Origin: Propionibacteriaceae bacterium UBA7704
GTDB lineage: Bacteria > Actinomycetota > Actinomycetes > Propionibacteriales > Propionibacteriaceae
NCBI GenBank assembly: GCA_002482525.1
Contig: DLGC01000006.1
Span: forward strand, 305-64,304
Direction: 5' to 3'
DNA length: 64,000 bases
The notes under the pieces were generated by a model. The model had not been told where the DNA came from and made no database searches. It was given only the letters and a program-made list of their open reading frames with translations. The position numbers and the translations under genes are program-made. This document shows positions 8,467 to 16,637 of this stretch, in pieces (within the stretch, counting starts at the first letter, position 1; each line of letters starts with the position of its first letter).

Positions 8467-9093
8467 TCACGGGAGCAGGAGTGCGGACACGATGACGCCA
8501 ATTCCGAGGACCACCACCAGCATAGAGGCCACCCAGGCGAGGCGCCGGGTGAAGGTCGGCGAGACCGCTGCGCCGATGCCGGCACCGACCGCGGCCAGGC
8601 CCAACTGCCAGGCCAGGGACGCCAGCCCGGCGGCCACCACGAAGACCACGGGGGTTGCCGGGTTGACCGCCTGCATCGTCACTGCGCTGGCCAGCGCGAA
8701 GAAGTACAGCAGGGTCGCGGGGTTGATCGCGGTGAGGGCGACGAAGCGCGCCGTGATCCAGTGTCGAGGCAACTCGCCGGGGTTCGTCGGCACTGGCCGA
8801 TCGGCGCGACGCAGTTGAACGAGGCCCAGGCCGATCAGTACTGCGCCGGAGGCTACCGCCGGCCAATCCCCCAGGCCGCGCAACACCGGTGCCAGTGCGG
8901 CACCAGCGACGACGGCCGCCGTGCAGTAGCCCAGGTCCACCAGGGCCACTCCCACCGCGGCCGCGGCCCCGGATCGGAAGCCGCCGGTGATCGATTCCCG
9001 CAGGATCAACACGCCGATCGGCCCCAGCGGCATCGCGACGCCCAGCCCGGCCAGCAGCCCGGCCACGGCGACGACGATCACGGATTCCGGCAT
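8467..9093 (-). CDS. LysE/RhtB family amino-acid exporter
   Basis: About 208 residues with six predicted membrane helices. The N-terminus is typical of LysE exporters (LGVAMPLGPIGVLILRE). Such proteins expel amino acids such as lysine, arginine or threonine from the cell. The ATG at 9093 (MPESVIV) is preferred; a TTG 18 bases upstream would also extend the frame. It diverges from an Lrp/AsnC regulator across 69 bases, a common exporter-regulator pairing, so the regulator probably senses the exported amino acid. The substrate is not visible. Confidence 0.85.
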   Translation of the reverse strand: MPESVIVVAVAGLLAGLGVAMPLGPIGVLILRESITGGFRSGAAAAVGVALVDLGYCTAAVVAGAALAPVLRGLGDWPAVASGAVLIGLGLVQLRRADRPVPTNPGELPRHWITARFVALTAINPATLLYFFALASAVTMQAVNPATPVVFVVAAGLASLAWQLGLAAVGAGIGAAVSPTFTRRLAWVASMLVVVLGIGVIVSALLLP

Positions 9094-9162
9094 GACTGAA
9101 TCGTGACGCAATCACATCACGTGCACTGCAAAACCGACTGTTGAACACTACGATTGGATGCT

Positions 9163-9594
9163 ATGGATAGCCTCGACGAGAAGATCATCGACGAATTGCG
9201 GCAGAATGCTCGCCTTTCGTTCAGTGAGCTGGGCCGTCGCGTGGGCCTGAGCACCAGTGCGGTAGCCACCCGGGTGCGGCATCTGGAGACCGACGGCGTC
9301 ATCGGCGGGTACACGATCATGCCGGGGCCGCGCGGAGTGCTGCGTCCGGGGTTGGAGGTGTTCATCGACCTGCGATTGGACGCCGCGACCGACGATGATG
9401 CCTTTCTCGCTGCCATCAAACCCCTGCGGGAGGTCACCGATGCGGCGCATCTCACCGGCCCCTACGACTTTCTGGTACGCGCCGTCGTCGCTGACACGGC
9501 CGCTCTGGACGCCTTGGTGAAGCGACTCAAATCAACCTGCGGCGCCGCCCAAACCCAGACCCGAGTTGCGCTGCGTCCGGCGATGGTCCGCTGA
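9163..9594 (+). CDS. Lrp/AsnC family transcriptional regulator
   Basis: A 143-residue feast/famine regulator. The N-terminal winged helix (LDEKIIDELRQNARLSFSEL, then LGRRVGLSTSAVATRVRHLE) is followed by an alpha/beta RAM ligand-binding domain. ATG 9163 gives the canonical MDSLDEKI start; an upstream TTG at 9154 is less likely. Its divergent position next to the LysE exporter suggests it activates that gene when an amino acid accumulates. The intervening region (9094-9162) includes the near-repeated TGACGCAATCACATCACGTG stretch, which could hold the site. Confidence 0.9.
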   Translation: MDSLDEKIIDELRQNARLSFSELGRRVGLSTSAVATRVRHLETDGVIGGYTIMPGPRGVLRPGLEVFIDLRLDAATDDDAFLAAIKPLREVTDAAHLTGPYDFLVRAVVADTAALDALVKRLKSTCGAAQTQTRVALRPAMVR

Positions 9595-9643
9595 CCACCT
9601 CCGGCTGCACCCTCGGGTTGCCTACCGCTCCTAAGCTCGGCAC

Positions 9644-10300
9644 GTGTCCAAGCAGCGACGAGTTCTGACGGTGCTGGGGGCCCTGTTCGTCGTCGCCGGC
9701 GTCGTGGGCCTCGGCCCCACCGGCTATGCCCTTGCCGCCTCCGAGGGCCGCACCACCACCGTGGAGCAAGCGCCGACCAAGTCGGTAGCCATCGTGTTCG
9801 GTGCCGGTCTGTGGTCCAACGGCAAACCCATGCCGTATCTGGCTGCCCGCCTCGATCTGGCCGCGCAACTGTACGAAGCCGGACGCGTGAAGGCGATCCT
9901 GGTTTCGGGGGACAACCGACACGCCAGCTACAACGAGCCGGATGCGATGCGCGCCTACCTCATCAAGAAGGGCATTCCGGCCCGCAAGGTGGTGGCCGAT
10001 TACGGCGGTGTCGACACCTATGCCACCTGTGTGCGGGCTCATCGCGTCTTCGGGGCGACCGAAGCGATTCTGACCAGCCAGACCTATCACCTTCCGCGAG
10101 CCATCGCGACCTGCCGTTCGGTCGGCGTCGACGCTTGGGGAGTCGGCGATGACAGCGTCAAGCGCAATGCCACCGAGTGGCGTCAGGATTCGCTGCGGGA
10201 GTGGCCTGCCAACCTCAAGATGGCTTGGGATCTGCTCAGCGGACGCCAGCCACTGTTGGGGCCAACGGAGACCAGTCTGCAACAGGCCATGAACTCCTGA
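9644..10300 (+). CDS. SanA/YdcF-like DUF218 membrane-anchored protein
   Basis: 218 residues with one N-terminal membrane anchor (about 7-27) and an extracytoplasmic DUF218 domain: IVFGAGLWSNGKPMPYLAARL near 50-70, ILVSGDNR near 100, TQTYHLPRA-like segment near 145-155. The arrangement is that of SanA (vancomycin exclusion) and related envelope proteins, whose biochemistry is unsettled. Starts with GTG at 9644. It follows the Lrp gene by 49 bases, but functional linkage is not evident. Confidence 0.82.
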   Translation: MSKQRRVLTVLGALFVVAGVVGLGPTGYALAASEGRTTTVEQAPTKSVAIVFGAGLWSNGKPMPYLAARLDLAAQLYEAGRVKAILVSGDNRHASYNEPDAMRAYLIKKGIPARKVVADYGGVDTYATCVRAHRVFGATEAILTSQTYHLPRAIATCRSVGVDAWGVGDDSVKRNATEWRQDSLREWPANLKMAWDLLSGRQPLLGPTETSLQQAMNS

Positions 10301-10481
10301 TTCCGACGGCGACTTGCCCCGACGTCCGGGGGTGGAGCACACTCAGCGCGGTGCCCCGTACACGGCGGACACCGTCGTCTATCTCGTCCTCGAGCGCGTC
10401 GCATCCCATGCGCCGAGTGTGACGAGGGACTCACCATTCTCGCGGCGGCATTCGTCGCGCCATTGACCTCCGAAAGGCATC

Positions 10482-11636
10482 ATGTCCTCCCCCTTGAGTT
10501 CCGCACGTGCTGCGGCCAATATCGTCGCGATCTGTGCCCTCGGCGCCACCGCCGGTTCGGGGGTGATGGTGGTCGGTGCGGGTCGCGACGCGCTCGTTGC
10601 CGGCTACGAAACCACCTTGCCGATGCTGGCATGGCTCACCGCGGCGGTGAGCGTCACCTTCGCCGGAATGCAAATACCGGCCGGCTGGCTGGTGGACCGC
10701 TGGGGGCCGCGCCGGGTCGCCTACCTGGGAGCGTTCGGGAGTTTGATCTTCTACACCACGGCGATGGCGGCTCCGAGCTTGGAGTTGGCCTTGGTGGTGC
10801 GCATCCTGGCCGGGGTGACCATGGCGCTGGGATTCGTGTCCGGTTCGGTTCTGGTTCGGTCCTTGGGCATGCCTGCCTGGGTCCAAGGACTGTTCGGTGG
10901 GGTTGCGCTGGCCAGCGGCGGCGTCGCCTTCTTGGTGCTGCCGGCGTTGGGCACCACCGCACTCGGGTGGCGTTCACCGTGGCTATTCGTTGTGGTCATC
11001 GCTGCGATTGCAGTGCTGGCGTTGTTGAGTGTTCCGGCCACCGCACCCCAGCCCACGACGCCCGGTGGCGGCACGAAGCCCACAATCCTCAGCGCCCGGC
11101 TGTTCGCTCTGGCAGCTGCCCACACCGCCACTTTCGGCCTGGGCGTGGTGCTTTCCAACTGGCTGGCGGTCCAGTTGATTCGCGACGGCGGGATCGAGGT
11201 CGGCTGGGCGGATCTCATCTCGGCACTGTTGCTCATCGTCACGGCGGTCAGCCGCCCCTTGGGCGGGTATCTCTTCGACCGAACCCATGACCTGCGGGTA
11301 GTGATCGTTGCCCCGTTGCTGGCTGGGGCGGTGACTCTGGTGGCGCTTTCGCTGCCCTGGGGCGTCGCTTGGGCGTTGGTCATTGCGATTGCGTTCGGCG
11401 TGTTCTCCGGTATGCCTTTTGCGCCATCGTTCGAATCAGCCCGCCGGCTGGTTCCACACGCCCCTGGTCTGGCGATCGGCATTGTGAACGGCTTGGCCAA
11501 TGCGGTGATTCTGGCGGGGGCGCCGCTCTACATCGTCATGATTGAAGCCGGCCAGGGATCACTGGCACTGTGGCTCATGGCCGGCCTGTGGGCCTTGGCG
11601 GCAGCGGCGGTCGTGGTCACCAAGGATCACCACTGA
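10482..11636 (+). CDS. Major facilitator superfamily transporter
   Basis: 384 residues with about twelve hydrophobic helices and the MFS loop motif DRWGPRR near residue 70, repeated in weaker form in the second half (GGYLFDRTHDLR). Likely an inner-membrane drug or metabolite transporter; the substrate cannot be inferred. ATG 10482 follows a GAAAGG ribosome binding site. The 181 bases upstream (10301-10481) hold no gene and presumably the promoter. Confidence 0.85.
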   Translation: MSSPLSSARAAANIVAICALGATAGSGVMVVGAGRDALVAGYETTLPMLAWLTAAVSVTFAGMQIPAGWLVDRWGPRRVAYLGAFGSLIFYTTAMAAPSLELALVVRILAGVTMALGFVSGSVLVRSLGMPAWVQGLFGGVALASGGVAFLVLPALGTTALGWRSPWLFVVVIAAIAVLALLSVPATAPQPTTPGGGTKPTILSARLFALAAAHTATFGLGVVLSNWLAVQLIRDGGIEVGWADLISALLLIVTAVSRPLGGYLFDRTHDLRVVIVAPLLAGAVTLVALSLPWGVAWALVIAIAFGVFSGMPFAPSFESARRLVPHAPGLAIGIVNGLANAVILAGAPLYIVMIEAGQGSLALWLMAGLWALAAAAVVVTKDHH

Positions 11637-11692
11637 GTGAACTCCCCTCTCGGCGCCGACTCCGGCTGGCCGCGAGCACCTAGGCTTTCATC

Positions 11693-12604
11693 GTGGCCGT
11701 TCCGAAGCGTTGGGCAGTGGTGGTCAATCCGACCAAGTTCGATGACCCTTCGCAGATACGGGCACGCATTGACCGCGCCTGCCTGGAGCGGGATTGGCCA
11801 ACCCCAGCGTGGTACGAGACCACAGCGGCTGATCCGGGCCACGGGCAGGCCACGCAAGCGGTCGCCGACGGTGCGCAGTTGGTATGCCCTTTGGGCGGTG
11901 ATGGCACGGTGCGGGCGGTGGTTGCTGGACTGCTGGGATCGGATATCCCCATCGGGTTGCTGCCCGGGGGGACGGGGAACCTCTTGGCGCGCAATCTGAA
12001 ACTCCCGACGGTGGATCTCGAGGCAGCGGTGGTGATCGCTCTGACCGGACGCACCGATCACATCGATCTCGGCGAGGTGACCTGGGATGACGATCCGCCC
12101 GAGGTGTTCTGTGTGATGGCCGGCATGGGCCTGGACGCCGACATCATGGCCGGCGTCGATGAATCCTTGAAACGCACCATGGGCTGGTGGGCATATGTGG
12201 TTTCTGCCGTGACAGCGATATTCCGAATTGGTTTTGGGGTTCGGGTGCGCACCTCCTCGGATCGATTGGTGAGTCAACACGCGCGAATGGTATTGATCGG
12301 CAATTGCGGCGAGCTGACCGGCGGCGTCCAGCTCATCCCAGAAGCGTCGGTCGACGACGGCGTCCTTGATGTCGTGCTGGCTTCGCCGCGCTCCTTGTCA
12401 GCGTGGCTGGCGGTGGGTTTGCACCTGGTGACCGGACGCCGCAGGGGCCATCGTGCGCTGGTTCATCTGCAGGACGATCGGGTCTGGGTGAGCACCAAAG
12501 AGCCGGTCGCGGCCCAGCTCGACGGCGATGCGGTCGGTTTGCGACGCGAAATGATCTGCCGCGTCCTGCCAAAGGCGCTACCGGTGCGGCGAACCAGTAT
12601 TTGA
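11693..12604 (+). CDS. Diacylglycerol kinase-family lipid kinase
   Basis: A 303-residue protein of the DagK/YegS/sphingosine kinase family. The nucleotide-binding loop PLGGDGTVR (about 63-71) and the second motif LLPGGTGNLLARNL (about 87-100) are intact. Such kinases phosphorylate diacylglycerol or related lipids with ATP at the inner membrane, or act on mycolyl or phosphoinositol lipids in actinobacteria. GTG start at 11693. No neighbour specifies the lipid. Confidence 0.88.
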   Translation: MAVPKRWAVVVNPTKFDDPSQIRARIDRACLERDWPTPAWYETTAADPGHGQATQAVADGAQLVCPLGGDGTVRAVVAGLLGSDIPIGLLPGGTGNLLARNLKLPTVDLEAAVVIALTGRTDHIDLGEVTWDDDPPEVFCVMAGMGLDADIMAGVDESLKRTMGWWAYVVSAVTAIFRIGFGVRVRTSSDRLVSQHARMVLIGNCGELTGGVQLIPEASVDDGVLDVVLASPRSLSAWLAVGLHLVTGRRRGHRALVHLQDDRVWVSTKEPVAAQLDGDAVGLRREMICRVLPKALPVRRTSI

Positions 12605-12802
12605 ACGTTTTTTCTGAGTTTGAACGTGAGAATTTCTCGTGGCGGTTCCCCATATGGGTGACTACCCGCTATGGTTCGACTCGTAGTCGCTGTACCAGCT
12701 CGCCCCAGCTTTGGGGTACGGGCTGTCTCCACCTCGGGGGGTGCGGAGACCACAGGCGGTCCCGGAAGTCGGAACCGCGCCCGTTAGAAGGAGAATGTTG
12801 GC
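12605..12802 (+). promoter_or_regulatory. Long untranslated leader of the cold-shock gene
   Basis: A 198-base gap between the lipid kinase stop and the cold-shock ATG. It ends in a strong ribosome binding site (GAAGGAGAA, 12787-12795). Cold-shock mRNAs of other bacteria carry long temperature-sensitive leaders; whether this one folds that way cannot be judged by eye. T-rich TTGAACGTTTTTTCTGAGTT near 12601-12620 also ends the kinase gene. Confidence 0.4.
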
Positions 12803-13006
12803 ATGACCACTGGAACCGTTAAGTGGTTCAACGCCGAGAAGGGTTTCGGATTCATCGCGCCAGATAATGGCGGCCCCGATGTCTTCGCCCACTACACGGC
12901 AATCACGAGTTCTGGTTTCCGTACGCTCGACGAGAACCAGAAAGTTGAATTTGAGATCACCCAGGGCCCGAAGGGTCCGCAGGCCTCGAACATCACCCCA
13001 CTCTGA
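12803..13006 (+). CDS. cspA: Cold-shock protein (CspA family)
   Basis: A 67-residue single-domain nucleic-acid chaperone. Both RNA-binding motifs are present: KGFGFIAP (RNP1, about 13-20) and DVFAHYTAI (RNP2), after the typical TGTVKWFNAE start. It binds single-stranded RNA and DNA and prevents unwanted structure. It is monocistronic: its own long leader upstream and a strong terminator 8 bases downstream. Confidence 0.96.
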   Translation: MTTGTVKWFNAEKGFGFIAPDNGGPDVFAHYTAITSSGFRTLDENQKVEFEITQGPKGPQASNITPL

Positions 13007-13014
13007 TCTGAGTA

Positions 13015-13050
13015 CACGAGGGCCTCTCGCTTCGGCGAGGGGCCCTCGTG
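13015..13050 (+). terminator. Strong terminator of cspA
   Basis: CACGAGGGCC (13015-13024) pairs with GGCCCTCGTG (13041-13050), and the inner TCTCGC pairs with GCGAGG around a TTCG tetraloop. The stem is about 16 base pairs, closed by the very stable C(UUCG)G loop, followed by CTTTG. Confidence 0.85.
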
Positions 13051-13083
13051 CTTTGCCCAGGAAGCGCAGGTCTATTCTGGTCG

Positions 13084-13686
13084 CTACTCGTAGCAGTCCT
13101 GGTTGATGTCCTGTAACCCGAGTTCGGTCACCATGCCGTCGCTGACCCAGATGCGATAGACGGCCTGCGGGTTGTCTGCCACCGGAACGTAGCCGATGCC
13201 GTTGGTGGGTTCCTCATCGCCTTCCCAGGTCGGGTAGGCCCGCACCACCTCGTTGAGGCTACTGCCCAGCTGAATGCCCTCCGGCGTTGCCAGCCCGGAG
13301 GTGGCGCCAATGAGGATGAGCTTGTTCGTGTAGGCGGAGAAGAACAGCTTGCCGTCCATGTCGTACTCGTTGAGTGGCATGGCGTTGGCGAGGCGTCCAT
13401 CGCTGTCGTCGCCACACATTCCCTTGGTGCCACTAATGCCGGTGACCAGGCCGGTGCGCAGCGCCTCGGCTTTCGTCATGCCCAGCACAAGGCTGCCCAC
13501 ACCGGTGGGACCCAGCACATCAGCGGCGCCAGTCGTGGACGGTGGCTCCGAGGTCGGCCCCGATACCTCGACCGATGGGGGCCGTGAGGGCCTGAGCCCG
13601 CCGAGATCGATGGTGATCGAGCAGGCACTCAGGCTTGACGCGAGGGCGAGGCCCCCGAAGATGGCGGCGAACTTGTGCAGTTTCAT
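13084..13686 (-). CDS. Secreted lipoprotein, paralogue 1
   Basis: 200 residues. The signal peptide ends in a lipobox LSAC (Cys22), then comes a Pro/Ser/Thr-rich linker to about residue 60. A compact domain follows, beginning GPTGVGSLVLGMTKAEALRTG, the GxGPLxLGM-type domain found in many actinobacterial exported proteins, with Cys at MCGDD and at the C-terminus (QDCYE) that may form a disulfide. It is clearly homologous along its length to the neighbour at 13827-14423. The function is unknown; the protein should be anchored on the outside of the membrane. Confidence 0.85.
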   Translation of the reverse strand: MKLHKFAAIFGGLALASSLSACSITIDLGGLRPSRPPSVEVSGPTSEPPSTTGAADVLGPTGVGSLVLGMTKAEALRTGLVTGISGTKGMCGDDSDGRLANAMPLNEYDMDGKLFFSAYTNKLILIGATSGLATPEGIQLGSSLNEVVRAYPTWEGDEEPTNGIGYVPVADNPQAVYRIWVSDGMVTELGLQDINQDCYE

Positions 13687-13826
13687 GGCTACCTTGACCG
13701 GGTCGCGAATTGGGCGTCGGGGTGCCGACAGCCTAGCGGGCCCGTGGGCTTACGGATGGGCCGCCAAGCGGTCGTCCCACCATCTGCCGGCGGTACCAGC
13801 GCAGCCGCGAACCGGCCAGACGCAGG

Positions 13827-14423
13827 TTAGCTGCAATCCTGACGACGGAGCTGAAGTGACAACTCCAGCACTTGACCGGCGTCGACATAGACCCGATAGG
13901 CGGCCTTTTCGTTGCCGTCGACGTCCACCAGATCGGCGCCTTGGTCGCCGCCTTCATCGCCTTTCCAGGACGGGTAGGCCTTATTGACCTCGGTCAGGCT
14001 GCTTCCCAGGTGGATGCCCTCGGGCGTGGCCACGGCGGGCGTCGCGGCAATGACCACGAGCTTCCCGGTACTGGTGGAGAAGAACAGTTGCCCCACAAAG
14101 TCGGAGTCGTCAGCTGGCAGAGCTCCCACCAGACGTCCGTCCCCGGGCTGTCCGCAGGTGCCTTCGGTACCGCTGAGGCCGGTCACCGCTCCGGTTGCGG
14201 CAACCTGCGTCTTGGTCATACCCAACTCGATGGGGCCGGCACCGTCGGGGCCCAGCGTGGTGATCGATGCCGGATCCACGCTCGGTGTCGGGGACGGCGC
14301 CGGAGCGGACGCGGTAACCGGGCTGGGCACTGCCGTGGCGTGACCAACCGGTGGCGTCGCCGCGCACCCGCTGAGCATGATGGTGAGCACTCCCAGCGTT
14401 GCGGCGGCCTTGCTCGGAGTCAT
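13827..14423 (-). CDS. Secreted lipoprotein, paralogue 2
   Basis: 198 residues with lipobox LSGC (Cys20), a Pro/Ala/Ser linker and the same domain as its downstream neighbour: GPDGAGPIELGMTKTQVAATG, GTCGQPGDGRLVGALP, LFFSTSTGKLVVI, ATPEGIHLGSSLTEVNKAYP, and a C-terminal QDCS. The pair looks like a tandem duplication that has diverged substantially in the linker. The function is unknown. Confidence 0.85.
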   Translation of the reverse strand: MTPSKAAATLGVLTIMLSGCAATPPVGHATAVPSPVTASAPAPSPTPSVDPASITTLGPDGAGPIELGMTKTQVAATGAVTGLSGTEGTCGQPGDGRLVGALPADDSDFVGQLFFSTSTGKLVVIAATPAVATPEGIHLGSSLTEVNKAYPSWKGDEGGDQGADLVDVDGNEKAAYRVYVDAGQVLELSLQLRRQDCS

Positions 14424-14539
14424 GATTCCCCCACCTGATCACTGTTGCGGAGTCCGGCGCACACAGCCTAGCCACCCGGGGCACCTCGTTTCTCCGGCAG
14501 GACGGCCCGATGCTAGACTCGACGCCGCTGCAAGACACT

Positions 14540-14612
14540 GGGGCTATGGCGCAGTTGGTAGCGCGTCTCGTTCGCAATGAGAAGGTCAGGGGTTCGAATC
14601 CCCTTAGCTCCA
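14540..14612 (+). tRNA. tRNA-Ala (anticodon CGC)
   Basis: A 73-base cloverleaf. Acceptor GGGGCTA pairs with TAGCTCC, including the G3-U70 wobble that marks alanine tRNAs. D stem GCGC/GCGC, anticodon loop TTCGCAA (CGC), T arm AGGGG-TTCGAAT-CCCCT, discriminator A. The CCA end is not encoded. It is followed directly by a terminator. Confidence 0.97.
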
Positions 14613-14617
14613 CAAAT

Positions 14618-14644
14618 GCCATCACCCGTCAGGTGGTGGCTTTT
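14618..14644 (+). terminator. Intrinsic terminator of tRNA-Ala
   Basis: GCCATCACC (14618-14626) pairs with GGTGGTGGC (14632-14640) around a 5-base loop, one pair being a wobble, then TTTT at 14641-14644. Confidence 0.75.
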
Positions 14645-14730
14645 GTGCATCCCGGGCGCGGATTCGAACCCGCGAGGGCTTGCGAGTTTCCGACGGCGAG
14701 CCCGACACGCCCACATCTCAATTCCTATGT

Positions 14731-14764
14731 GTTTGGTAGGTTTGATAGGTCCGATGGTTATAGT
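14731..14764 (+). promoter_or_regulatory. Promoter region of the sulfate-ester operon
   Basis: Upstream of the binding-protein gene there is a TATAGT -10-like hexamer (14759-14764), and just before it an imperfect direct repeat GTTTGGTAGG / TTTGATAGGT (14731-14750). The repeat could be an operator or an overlapping -35 region. The rest of the gap (14645-14730) contains a tRNA-like T-arm but no gene. Confidence 0.35.
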
Positions 14765-14805
14765 GTGCGATGTTCGTCCGCACCACTAGACAGGAAACAA
14801 GTACC

Positions 14806-15801
14806 GTGTCACCACTTCGCCGCACGCGCGTTGCTACCGGAATCGCGCTCCTCCTCGGCCTCTCCTTGACCGCCTGCAGCTCCGCCACCGGAGATGACGG
14901 CTCGGGCACCAGCTCCTCAACCAGGGCAGATCTCCAAACGGTGAAGGTCGGTTCCATCCCCACTTTGGGCCTCGGACTGTTGAAGGTCGGCGAACAACAG
15001 GGCTTCTTCGCCGACGAAGGCCTGCAACTCGACATCACCCCCGTCGACAGCGGCCCCACCGTCATCACCGGCCTGGTTGCCGGACAATACGATGTCGCCT
15101 ACACCGCCTACGCACCGCCGCTCGTCGCAATCGCGGGAGGTCAAGACCTCCGGCTGGTGTACAACCTCGGCGGACTCGGCCCCAAGGGCACCAACGGCGC
15201 CATCGTGGTCGCAAAAGACTCCGCCATCACAAGCTGGAAGGACCTGGCCGGCGCCAAGCTCGGTACCAACGCCCCGCGTTCGGTCCTCGTGCTGTGGGCG
15301 CAAGCGGCGATCGCAGCTGACGGCGGCGACGCCAGCGGCCTCGAACTCACGCCGCTCCCCTTCAACCAGATCGCCGACAATGTCGCCTCCGGGAAGCTGG
15401 ACGCCGGCTTCTTGGTGGAGCCCTACCTCACCCAAGCCCTCACCAAGCAGGGAGACAAGCTCCGTAGCCTCGGCGACCCTGCCGCGGCGACCTTCGCTGA
15501 AGGATCGCCGGGCGCAGGCGTGATCACTTCGGCCAGCACGGCGGAAAACAAAGCAGAGCTGATCACCAAGTTCACAGCAGCGATGGACAAGACCGTCGCG
15601 TACGGCAATGAGCACCTCGACGAGGTCCGCACCGCTGGCGCCGATCTCGTCGGGCTGTCGAGTGAAGACGCCGAGAAGATCTATCTGGGGAGCATCGATC
15701 CCCAGATCAGCGCGGCTGACTTCGAACCTCTGGTCACAGCGATGAGGAAATTCGGCTGGGTGACCAGCGATATCGATCTCGACACGTTCGCGAACCAGTG
15801 A
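14806..15801 (+). CDS. ABC transporter substrate-binding lipoprotein (SsuA/TauA/AtsR type)
   Basis: About 331 residues. The signal sequence ends in the lipobox LTAC, then an NMT1/SsuA-like fold (VKVGSIPTLGLGLLKVGEQQ, later GLVAGQYDVAYTAYAP) of the kind that captures sulfonates, sulfate esters, nitrate or thiamine precursors. GTG 14806 is preferred because it follows a CAGGAAA site and gives a standard signal peptide; an in-frame ATG at 14770 would add 12 residues. It is the first gene of a five-gene operon: binding protein, two permeases, ATPase, alkyl sulfatase. The context argues for alkyl sulfates or sulfate esters as ligand; this is inference. Confidence 0.85.
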   Translation: MSPLRRTRVATGIALLLGLSLTACSSATGDDGSGTSSSTRADLQTVKVGSIPTLGLGLLKVGEQQGFFADEGLQLDITPVDSGPTVITGLVAGQYDVAYTAYAPPLVAIAGGQDLRLVYNLGGLGPKGTNGAIVVAKDSAITSWKDLAGAKLGTNAPRSVLVLWAQAAIAADGGDASGLELTPLPFNQIADNVASGKLDAGFLVEPYLTQALTKQGDKLRSLGDPAAATFAEGSPGAGVITSASTAENKAELITKFTAAMDKTVAYGNEHLDEVRTAGADLVGLSSEDAEKIYLGSIDPQISAADFEPLVTAMRKFGWVTSDIDLDTFANQ

Positions 15802-16637
15802 GCACTCTCACCTCGGGAGCCCGCGGCGCCGTCCTCACCGACGGCCGCCGCGGCCTTCTGTCCGGCCTTCGATTCAGCGCCCGACTCCGCACCGTCCTGC
15901 TCAGCACCGCCGGCATCACTGCCGTCGGCCTGCTGTGGGAGCTCTCGGTTCGCACCGGTCTGCTCAACTCCGACGTGGTGCCGCCGCTGAGCGCCACCTT
16001 GGTCGACACCGCACAGTTGCTCGCCCTGCCAGGCTTCTGGGCCACCCTGGGCCAAACCCTCACGTCGGCTGGTTTGGGGTTGCTCCTCGCCTTCGCCATT
16101 GCCATTCCCTTCGGCTTGGCCCTGGCCGAAAGCGCCTGGCTGCGCCGACTGTGCACCGCGAGCATCGACGCTATCCGCCCGATCCCGCCGATCGTCCTGC
16201 TGCCCATCGCTATCCTGCTCCTCGGCGGCGGACTGGACTTCAAGCTCTCGCTGATCCTGCAAGGTGCGCTGTGGCCACTACTCATCCAAACCAGCTACGG
16301 CATCCGATCCATCGATCCGGTCATCATGGATGTCTCGCGCAGCTTCCGGATTGATCCGCTGCGGCGTCTGTTCCTGCTTCGCATTCCGGCCGCAGCACCG
16401 GTGATCCTCAGCGGGTTACGTCTCGCCGCCAGCATCGCCTTCGGGGTCTCAGTGATGACTGAGCTCGTCGGCGGAGAGCGAGGCCTCGGCTCGATCCTCT
16501 CGGTGGCCCAAAGCGGAAACAACGTGCTGCGCGTGTACTCCATCACGATCGTCACCGGGCTGGTCGGCCTAGTGATCGCGGCCATCTTCGGCCGACTCCA
16601 CCATTGGCTGCTGCCCTGGGAACGAGTCGGACGGTGA
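15798..16637 (+). CDS. ABC transporter permease 1 (SsuC/TauC type)
   Basis: 279 residues with about six membrane helices and the BPD_transp_1 loop (DVSRSFRIDPLRRLFLLRIP) that contacts the ATPase. GTG start overlapping the binding-protein stop by 4 bases (GTGA). It pairs with the next permease to form the channel, which suggests a heterodimer, whereas SsuC usually acts as a homodimer. Confidence 0.88.
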   Translation: MSTLTSGARGAVLTDGRRGLLSGLRFSARLRTVLLSTAGITAVGLLWELSVRTGLLNSDVVPPLSATLVDTAQLLALPGFWATLGQTLTSAGLGLLLAFAIAIPFGLALAESAWLRRLCTASIDAIRPIPPIVLLPIAILLLGGGLDFKLSLILQGALWPLLIQTSYGIRSIDPVIMDVSRSFRIDPLRRLFLLRIPAAAPVILSGLRLAASIAFGVSVMTELVGGERGLGSILSVAQSGNNVLRVYSITIVTGLVGLVIAAIFGRLHHWLLPWERVGR

